Assembly: GCA_946540675.1 (NCBI GenBank)
Contig: CAMNIW010000041.1
Location: forward strand, 1-9,245
Reading direction: 5' to 3'
Source: an uncultured Clostridia bacterium
Lineage (GTDB): Bacteria; Bacillota; Clostridia; Christensenellales; Borkfalkiaceae
Length of the DNA: 9,245 nucleotides
The notes beneath the pieces are model-generated. The model was not told the origin of the DNA, did no database searches, and worked only from the letters and a program-made list of their open reading frames with translations. This document shows, piece by piece, positions 4,347 through 9,245 of this stretch (positions within the stretch are counted from its first letter, which is position 1; every line of letters starts with the position of its first letter). Both the position numbers and the translations under genes were made by a program.

Positions 4347-5645
4347 ATGATGAATCTTGCGAACAAAAAAAGAATACTCATACAAAAAATAAGCGTTGCG
4401 ATAGCGGCGACGCTATGTTTCGTATGCGCCGCTTTATTCGGCATAGAGTCGCGCAGGATAAAGCGTAATCAGGACGTCATTATCGGCAGGTATTCCGAAT
4501 ACACGGTATACGCAAGGGTCTCCGATCTGATGAAAAAAGGCTCGGACACCCTTACCGAACAGGCGCGTTTGTACGTCTTTACGGGCGAAACGAAATTTAT
4601 GGATGGATATTTCACCGAATCCGACATGACCGGAAGTCGGGAAAAAGCCGTGAATATGCTCGCTCCGCCATTTAATGACAGATACGGCGCGAAAGAAAAA
4701 CTCGAAAATATAATCGGGGAATCGGTATCCCTTATGGACACCGAATACAGGGCGATGAAACTCGTATATCTCTCCGGCGGAGCGGCGGAAGCCGACGCCC
4801 CGTACGAAAAGATACGTTCTTTCGCCCTTACCGACGAAGAAAAATCTTTGACCGCCGAACAGATGAAACAACGGGCGGAATCTCTTTTGTACGACGAAAA
4901 TTACCGAACGGCAAAGCGCAGTATCATTTCCAAGACGGAAGCGCTTTTGAACGAATTGCTCGAAAACACCAACGACGACCTTAAAACTCTCAACGACCGC
5001 CAGTCGCGCGACACTTCTTTCCAACAGGTGGTTTTAGGACTGTTTATGCTGTCGGTCATAGTGTTGTCGTTGCTCATCGTGCTCGACTCCAAGGACGAAA
5101 TACGCCGCTCGCGCAAACTCAAAGACGCCGAGACCTACTCCGCCGCGTTGAACGAAAAACTCGTCGAAGTCGAGAAGATCGCCAAAGTCGACCCCCTTAC
5201 GGGCATAAACAACGTAACCGCATATATAGAAAAACTCAACGGACTTAAAGATTCTTTGCCGAAAAATTTCGCGATCGTCGCTCTCGATATAAACAACCTT
5301 AAAGGTATGAACGATTCTTTCGGCCACGACGCGGGCAACAAATACATTCAAAACTGCTGCGAAGTGTTCGTCGGCGTTTTCGACAAAGACTGCGTTTACA
5401 GGGTCGGCGGCGACGAATTTGCCGTGATAATAGAAGACGAACAACTTTTCGGCATAAAAGCGCTTATGTCGAAACTCAGACGAGCGGCGGCGAAAGCCGA
5501 GAAATATTCCGACGTAAATTCGGGTTACGCGAGTTTTTCTTACGGTCTCGCCATATACGACCCCGACAAACACAAGACCGTCGAAGACGTGATTAAACTT
5601 GCCGACGAGAAAATGTACGAATATAAGCGCACTGTAAAATCGTGA
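4347..5645 (+). CDS. Membrane-anchored GGDEF protein (probable diguanylate cyclase)
   Basis: This 432-residue protein should make cyclic di-GMP from two GTP at the inner face of the membrane. A first membrane helix lies at residues 15-33 and a second at 228-246. The roughly 195 residues between them form an outside, mostly helical sensor with LTEQARLYVFTGETKFMDGY, reminiscent of the four-helix-bundle sensors of clostridial chemoreceptors and kinases. A short linker helix (about 248-275) leads to the GGDEF domain (about 279-428). There DPLTGINN, VALDINNLKGMNDSFGHDAGN and an intact GGDEF signature (354-358, YRVGGDEF) are visible, so it should be active. The product-inhibition RxxD motif is absent: the equivalent positions read FDKD. 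No EAL domain is present. The start is either of two adjacent ATGs, and neither has a Shine-Dalgarno site. It is a single-gene unit with its own promoter and terminator; the ligand cannot be predicted. Confidence 0.9.
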   Translation: MMNLANKKRILIQKISVAIAATLCFVCAALFGIESRRIKRNQDVIIGRYSEYTVYARVSDLMKKGSDTLTEQARLYVFTGETKFMDGYFTESDMTGSREKAVNMLAPPFNDRYGAKEKLENIIGESVSLMDTEYRAMKLVYLSGGAAEADAPYEKIRSFALTDEEKSLTAEQMKQRAESLLYDENYRTAKRSIISKTEALLNELLENTNDDLKTLNDRQSRDTSFQQVVLGLFMLSVIVLSLLIVLDSKDEIRRSRKLKDAETYSAALNEKLVEVEKIAKVDPLTGINNVTAYIEKLNGLKDSLPKNFAIVALDINNLKGMNDSFGHDAGNKYIQNCCEVFVGVFDKDCVYRVGGDEFAVIIEDEQLFGIKALMSKLRRAAAKAEKYSDVNSGYASFSYGLAIYDPDKHKTVEDVIKLADEKMYEYKRTVKS

Positions 5646-5654
5646 TATAAAAGG

Positions 5655-5685
5655 GCGACCGCGAAATTTTCGCGGTCGCTTTTTT
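5655..5685 (+). terminator. Intrinsic terminator of the GGDEF gene
   Basis: GCGACCGCG (5655-5663) pairs with CGCGGTCGC (5671-5679) around an AT-rich loop that can extend the stem, followed by TTTTTTAT. It starts nine bases after the stop codon. Confidence 0.88.
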
Positions 5686-5698
5686 ATCGGCAAAAAAA

Positions 5699-5821
5699 CG
5701 GGAGCCGCCGAACTATGCGACGCCCCCTTGTCGACAAAAACGGGAGCCGCCGAACTATGCGACGCCCCCTTGTCGACAAAAACGGAAGCCGCAGAGCCGT
5801 GCGGCAACCCCTGCGTAAAAA
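5699..5821. repeat. 42-bp tandem repeat, two exact copies and one diverged copy
   Basis: Bases 5699-5740 and 5741-5782 are identical 42-bp units beginning CGGGAGCCGCCGAACTATGC. A diverged third unit of 39 bp follows (5783-5821). Each exact unit contains an imperfect hairpin (GGGAGCCGC with GCGACGCCCC) and the perfect palindrome TTGTCGACAA (5728-5737 and 5770-5779). On the minus strand each hairpin is followed by a T5 run, so every unit looks like a terminator facing the leftward lipoprotein gene. The third unit keeps the stem by a different pairing, GCCGC with GCGGC. It lies between two convergent genes, and no gene is supported in it. Confidence 0.75.
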
Positions 5822-5854
5822 TCCGCGGGCGTGCGGATATTTCCGAACGCCCGC
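5816..5854 (-). terminator. Intrinsic terminator of the transglutaminase lipoprotein gene
   Basis: GCGGGCGT (5825-5832) pairs with ACGCCCGC (5847-5854), with an inner CGGA/TCCG extension past one mismatch. On the minus strand it is followed by GGATTTTTAC. It begins about ten bases after the stop codon of the leftward gene. Confidence 0.8.
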
Positions 5855-5864
5855 TGTCTTTTCT

Positions 5865-7544
5865 TTAACTTAAATACAACGCAAGGTAAACGTTGCCGTC
5901 CTTGTCTTTGCTTTGACTTGTCGCCGAGCACTTACCGCCGACGGAGCTTAGCCAAAGATTTATCTTTCCGCTGTTTTCCTTTTTTATAAACACGTCTACG
6001 GTACAGCCGTTTTCGCCTATCGCACCCGCCTTTTCCCTTGCGTGGTCGACTATTTTTACGAGTTCTGCCGAACTGTCCGCGACGAGATCTTCGGTAGAAA
6101 GAAGCCTTGTAAACGTAATATGCTCGTACACGTTGTAATAGGTGTTCGCGACGCAGTCCTGATAATCGGTCGTCGGGTATCCCCTGTAAGCCTTTTCGGC
6201 GTCCGTCGTCATAAACGAACTGTAAGAAAATCTCTCTTTGCCGGAAGTGTGAACGTCGGCGTGCGTCGCGTCTACGACGTACCATACGCCGTTTACCTTT
6301 ACTTTGTTCCAGGCGTGCATATTACCCGTCACGAATACCGCCGGAATATCTTCTATGCCTGCCATAAGTATCAGCGCTTTCGCATAACCTTCGCACACCG
6401 CTTTGCCCTTGTCGAACACACCTTCGAGATACCAGGAATCGTATTCGTTGGCGTTTTCTATCGAACCGGAATTGTCGGCGGCAAAATTGTCGTACTGAAC
6501 GTTAAAGACCAGCCACTCGTATATCGCGCGGAGTTTGACGACGTCGGACATATCGTCGTCCACGATCTTTCTGAGCGTCGCTTTCGCCTTGTTATACATC
6601 CTTTCCGCGGGGGAACCGGCGACGCACTCCGGCTTATAGCCGTTTTGCACCGTCCAGCGGAGTTGTTCGCTGTTGTATACGTTCGGGATCGACTTGAAAG
6701 AATTTATCCCGAAGTCGTCGAAGTCTTCCGCGCGGGTCTCCGGCGCGGTCATTTTGAGCGCGTAGTCCACCTGCGGATCGACGTGCTCTTTTTCGGGATC
6801 GAGAGTCTTGGTCGCGAGTATCTCGCTGCCGCCGGACGTTATATAATACGAACCGCCGTTCCCGAGATAGGATATGCCGTACTGACAGTTGAGCATAAAG
6901 TGCGGTTCGGCGTTATATTCGTTGTTTGCCGCCTGAAATTCGTCTTTGAAAGCGGGCGCGTAGGTAAGAGTGAGTTGTACGTGTTCTTTTATCTCGTAAA
7001 AGTTGACGTAGGATATATACGCCTTTAATTCCTTTCTGCTTTTAAGGGTGAGCGCCTTGGACGTCTGCGCCGCTTTGAACGCCGAAAAATATGGGTAAAA
7101 CGCGAGATGGTCGGGGAAAACGCCCTTTACGTGCGGCTCGTCGGGGTCGGCTATCGGGTCGGTAGTCGAACCGCCTTCAGGATCGGTCGTGGAACCCGAA
7201 CCGCCTTCGGGATCGGTCGTCGAACCGGAGCCGCCTTCGGGGTCGGTAGTCGAGCCGGAGCCGCCTTCGGGATCGGTCGTGGAACCCGAACCGCCTTCAG
7301 GGTCGGTAGTCGAGCCGGAGCCGCCTTCAGGGTCGGTCGTAGAGCCCGAACCGCCTTCGGGGTCGGTAGTCGAGCCGGAGCCGCCTTCGGGGTCGGTCGT
7401 TTCGGCAGGATCTTCGAATACCACTCTGCCGCGACCGAGACCGCTGAGATCTATAAGTTCGCAGGAAACCGCCGAAAAGACGAGCGAAAAACACATTATG
7501 AAAGCCGCTATCGCGGACAATATTTTATTCAGTATTTTTTTCAT
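5865..7544 (-). CDS. Repeat-linker lipoprotein with a transglutaminase-like domain
   Basis: This 559-residue protein is predicted to be exported and anchored to the membrane. Residues 1-27 form a signal peptide (MKKILNKIL then a hydrophobic core) ending in a plausible lipobox, SAVSC, with C28 as the lipidated cysteine. Residues about 49-126 are eight tandem copies of TTDPEGGSGS (the last one short), a flexible spacer. After a region of unknown fold (about 140-320), a transglutaminase/protease-like domain covers roughly residues 325-450. Its catalytic triad is complete: C384 in GKAVCEGYAKA, H410 in NMHAWNKVKV and D425 in WYVVDATHAD. Such domains in bacterial surface proteins may act as peptidases or cross-linkers, or only as binding modules, so the substrate is unknown. 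The remaining C-terminal part (about 450-559) is unrecognised. The gene is monocistronic, with a consensus promoter and a leader of about 40 nt but no Shine-Dalgarno site. Confidence 0.88.
   Translation of the reverse strand: MKKILNKILSAIAAFIMCFSLVFSAVSCELIDLSGLGRGRVVFEDPAETTDPEGGSGSTTDPEGGSGSTTDPEGGSGSTTDPEGGSGSTTDPEGGSGSTTDPEGGSGSTTDPEGGSGSTTDPEGGSTTDPIADPDEPHVKGVFPDHLAFYPYFSAFKAAQTSKALTLKSRKELKAYISYVNFYEIKEHVQLTLTYAPAFKDEFQAANNEYNAEPHFMLNCQYGISYLGNGGSYYITSGGSEILATKTLDPEKEHVDPQVDYALKMTAPETRAEDFDDFGINSFKSIPNVYNSEQLRWTVQNGYKPECVAGSPAERMYNKAKATLRKIVDDDMSDVVKLRAIYEWLVFNVQYDNFAADNSGSIENANEYDSWYLEGVFDKGKAVCEGYAKALILMAGIEDIPAVFVTGNMHAWNKVKVNGVWYVVDATHADVHTSGKERFSYSSFMTTDAEKAYRGYPTTDYQDCVANTYYNVYEHITFTRLLSTEDLVADSSAELVKIVDHAREKAGAIGENGCTVDVFIKKENSGKINLWLSSVGGKCSATSQSKDKDGNVYLALYLS
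7171..7400 (-). repeat. 30-bp tandem repeat coding the TTDPEGGSGS linker
   Basis: Eight 30-bp units each begin CCGCCTTC on the plus strand, at 7171, 7201, 7231, 7261, 7291, 7321, 7351 and 7381. All code for the same decapeptide apart from the edges. The units differ only at synonymous positions and fall into two main DNA variants that partly alternate (GTGGAACCCGAA against GTAGTCGAGCCGGAG). Confidence 0.9.
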
Positions 7545-7550
7545 ATATTT

Positions 7551-7588
7551 TTACCGTTATTTCTATATATTACCGTTATTTCTATATA
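7551..7588. repeat. 19-bp tandem duplication in the lipoprotein gene leader
   Basis: TTACCGTTATTTCTATATA occurs twice, at 7551-7569 and 7570-7588. Both copies fall in the predicted 5' leader of the leftward lipoprotein gene, between its start codon (7544) and its -10 box (7592-7597). Confidence 0.8.
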
Positions 7589-7591
7589 TTT

Positions 7592-7620
7592 ATAATATCA
7601 CCGCACGCAAAAGTTGTCAA
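7592..7620 (-). promoter_or_regulatory. Promoter of the transglutaminase lipoprotein gene
   Basis: On the minus strand a perfect TTGACA (plus bases 7615-7620) and TATTAT (7592-7597) are spaced by 17 bases. The predicted start near 7585 gives a leader of about 40 nt consisting mostly of the 19-bp duplication. Confidence 0.8.
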
Positions 7621-7701
7621 GCCGATAAAAAACAATTTGCTTGGGCGACGCGCCGTTTTTTACCCGTTTTCGCCGTGCTCGCCGCAAAAAAATCGGGATT
7701 T

Positions 7702-7732
7702 TTGTATAAAAAAACGCCTTGCCGTCGATAAT
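7702..7732 (+). promoter_or_regulatory. Possible promoter of the FAD oxidoreductase gene
   Basis: GATAAT (7727-7732) is a good -10 box nine bases before the ATG at 7742. The best -35 candidate, TTGTAT (7702-7707), has a long 19-base spacer, so the assignment is tentative. The predicted start would be two or three bases before the ATG. Confidence 0.4.
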
Positions 7733-7741
7733 AGCGGTACT

Positions 7742-9232
7742 ATGGCAAACGTACTGATAATAGGCGGCGGTCTTTCGGGGCTGTCCGCCGGAATAACCGC
7801 ACTTAAAAGCGGTCACTCCGTAACGATATGCGAATCTCACTCCGTCGTCGGCGGCAACCTTACCGGCTGGAAAAGGGGCGGTTATACGATAGACAACTGC
7901 GTACACTGGCTGACGGGCACCAACCCGAACTCTTCGGCGTATAAGACGTGGCAAGATCTCGGCGCGATAAAAAACGGCGTTTATATCCCCGATTCGCTCT
8001 TTACCTATAAGACGGACCGCGGAAAAATAACCCTTTTCTCGGACGCGAAAAAGTTTGAAAAAGAACTGCTCTTCGCCGCACCCGAAGACGAAGACGGTAT
8101 ACGCGAATTTCTCTCCGCCGTGAACGCCGTCCGCAAAATAACGGGAACGGGCGGCGAAAACTGCGACGAAAAGGGCGGAGCGTTTGATCTTATCCGCTCC
8201 GCGCCGCTGCTTATAAAATATCACTTTATGTCGACAAAAGAACTATCGGACAGGTTTTCTTCGGCTCTCCTGCGCGGATTTTTCCGCTCTCTTCTCGGCG
8301 ACGGCTTTTCGGCGCTCGCTTTCGTGTTTGTCTGCGCGACGATAACGGGCAAAAACGGCGGACTGCCCATAGGCGGCTCGCTTGCCGCAGCCGGAAACGC
8401 GGCGGAGAGATTTACGGCTCTCGGCGGAGAACTTTTGCTCGGCAAAAAGGCGGTAAAGGTGAACGTCAGGAATAAAAAAGCCGTTTCGGCGGACTTTTCC
8501 GACGGCACGACCATATACGCCGACTACTTTATACTGACCCCCGATCCGAGCGCCGTGTTCGGTAAACTTATAGACGACAAGATGCCGCGAGCCTTCATAA
8601 AACTGTATAACAGCCCGAAATACGTCCGTTTTTCGAGTTTTCACTGCGCTTTCGCGTGCGAAATAAGCGACCTTTCTTTTAAGGGCGATCTTATAGTCGA
8701 TGTGCCCGAAAAGCACAAAAAACTCCTGCGGTACGGGCAAATAGTCTTCCGCGAGTTTTCGCACGAAAGCGGCTTCGCGCCCGAAGGCATGACGGTCGTG
8801 CAGTCGATGGTTTTTTGCGACGAAAAGTACTGCAAAGAGTTTATTTCGCTCAAAAATTCTCCGCGAGAGTACGCCGAAAAGAAAAGACTGATCGCCGAAG
8901 CGGCGGCGGACATCCTGACCGAAAACTGCCCTGCTGCGCGCGGCAAACTTAAACTTATAGACGTTTGGACGCCTGCGACGTATAATCGCTACACGGGCGC
9001 GGAAACAGGCTCTTATATGAGTTTTACCATGCCGCCGAAGCGACTGCCCGTAAAGATAAGCCCGAAAATAAAAGGGATAAGAAACGCCTTTCTCGCAACT
9101 CAATGGCAACAGCCCCCGGGCGGACTCCCGAACGCCGCGGAAGTCGGAAGGCGCGCGGCAAAGGCGATAGACCAAGCCGAACGCTTTTCGCTCGGATACC
9201 CGACCGAAAGTCGGACGGCTCAAAACGTGTGA
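7742..9232 (+). CDS. FAD-dependent oxidoreductase, CrtI/phytoene-desaturase-like
   Basis: This 496-residue flavoprotein belongs to the amine-oxidase/CrtI-like superfamily, whose members dehydrogenate or saturate polyenes, retinoids and other lipids. The substrate here is unknown. The N-terminal dinucleotide fold is clear: VLIIGGGLSGLSAG (GGGLSG at residues 8-13) and E31 in VTICESHS for the adenosine ribose. VGGNLTGWKRGGYTIDNCVHWLTG follows, a typical second FAD motif. The C-terminal FAD-closing motif is AFLATQWQQPPGGLPNAAEVGRRAAKAI. The length matches the family. The frame is open 35 codons further upstream, but only M at 7742 puts the Rossmann strand at the N-terminus, and the upstream extension is unlike any protein. 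No Shine-Dalgarno site is present. No carotenoid genes are nearby, so a carotenoid role should not be assumed. It is transcribed away from the lipoprotein gene and ends 13 bases before the window edge. Confidence 0.88.
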   Translation: MANVLIIGGGLSGLSAGITALKSGHSVTICESHSVVGGNLTGWKRGGYTIDNCVHWLTGTNPNSSAYKTWQDLGAIKNGVYIPDSLFTYKTDRGKITLFSDAKKFEKELLFAAPEDEDGIREFLSAVNAVRKITGTGGENCDEKGGAFDLIRSAPLLIKYHFMSTKELSDRFSSALLRGFFRSLLGDGFSALAFVFVCATITGKNGGLPIGGSLAAAGNAAERFTALGGELLLGKKAVKVNVRNKKAVSADFSDGTTIYADYFILTPDPSAVFGKLIDDKMPRAFIKLYNSPKYVRFSSFHCAFACEISDLSFKGDLIVDVPEKHKKLLRYGQIVFREFSHESGFAPEGMTVVQSMVFCDEKYCKEFISLKNSPREYAEKKRLIAEAAADILTENCPAARGKLKLIDVWTPATYNRYTGAETGSYMSFTMPPKRLPVKISPKIKGIRNAFLATQWQQPPGGLPNAAEVGRRAAKAIDQAERFSLGYPTESRTAQNV

Positions 9233-9245
9233 ATTTATTAGGCTC

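Noticed and set aside
3313..4468. Long plus-strand frames opposite the veg-like and zinc-knuckle genes
   Set aside because: Their arginine/leucine-rich products are the antisense of GAC/GAA runs, while the minus-strand genes have family motifs, a Shine-Dalgarno site and terminators.
5034..5807. Minus-strand frame running through the 42-bp repeats and antisense to the GGDEF domain
   Set aside because: Most of it is the antisense of a well-supported gene, and its repeat portion is hairpin DNA followed by T runs.
5699..5821. CRISPR array
   Set aside because: The 42-bp units are directly adjacent with no unique spacers, there are fewer than three intact copies, and no cas genes are present.
7189..7731. 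Plus-strand frame coding a long EPEPPSGSVV repeat
   Set aside because: It is the antisense reading of the lipoprotein linker repeats. A repeat open in one frame is often open in others. No ribosome binding site or promoter supports it.
7637..7741. N-terminal extension of the oxidoreductase to an upstream ATG
   Set aside because: The 35 extra residues precede the Rossmann strand, include AT-rich promoter-like DNA and have no ribosome binding site.

Overview
The window looks like chromosomal DNA of a Gram-positive-type bacterium of the Bacillota, most likely class Clostridia. It carries a large, Bacillus-type SRP RNA with an Alu domain, the division gene sepF beside a ylmE/yggS-type gene, and a Veg-family gene. 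It also has strong intrinsic terminators and AAGGAG Shine-Dalgarno sites at some genes. Base composition is moderate, with AT-rich spacers and frequent ATA isoleucine codons. An uncultured gut Clostridia lineage would fit, but that placement is an inference and no genus can be named from the sequence alone.

Layout. Bases 1-37 hold the first codons of a leftward gene that runs off the window. Bases 60-560 are a gene-free cluster of dispersed-type repeats, including two MITE-like elements with terminal inverted repeats and a degenerate 62-bp tandem duplication. An AT-rich spacer leads to a consensus promoter, the SRP RNA (about 783-1048) and its terminator. A tight rightward operon follows: ylmE (PLP-binding protein), sepF (FtsZ anchor) and trpS (tryptophanyl-tRNA synthetase). 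It ends at a bidirectional terminator shared with a leftward veg-like gene. Next comes a leftward gene for a small protein with two zinc knuckles and a very long acidic tail. A roughly 310-bp divergent spacer separates it from a rightward membrane-bound GGDEF protein. Convergent to that is a leftward lipoprotein with eight copies of a ten-residue linker repeat and a transglutaminase-like domain. Between the two lie a 42-bp tandem repeat and two terminators. Finally a divergent rightward FAD-dependent oxidoreductase of the CrtI/phytoene-desaturase-like superfamily fills 7742-9232.

How the genes relate. The region is mostly housekeeping: protein targeting (SRP RNA), cell division (ylmE-sepF) and translation (trpS). 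The surrounding single-gene units have signalling (GGDEF), cell-surface (transglutaminase lipoprotein) or unknown roles. I see no defence system, phage, plasmid or biosynthetic cluster.

The most noteworthy pattern is in gene starts. ylmE, the oxidoreductase and perhaps veg have a -10 box only 6-9 bases before the ATG and no Shine-Dalgarno site, suggesting leaderless mRNAs. The GGDEF gene has a predicted leader of about 11 nt without a Shine-Dalgarno site. The lipoprotein gene also lacks one, in a leader of about 40 nt. By contrast, sepF, trpS, the zinc-knuckle gene and the left-edge gene have recognisable Shine-Dalgarno sites. Other points worth a second look are the acidic zinc-knuckle protein, the repeat elements, and an SRP RNA whose GGAA tetraloop sits on an all-A/U stem.
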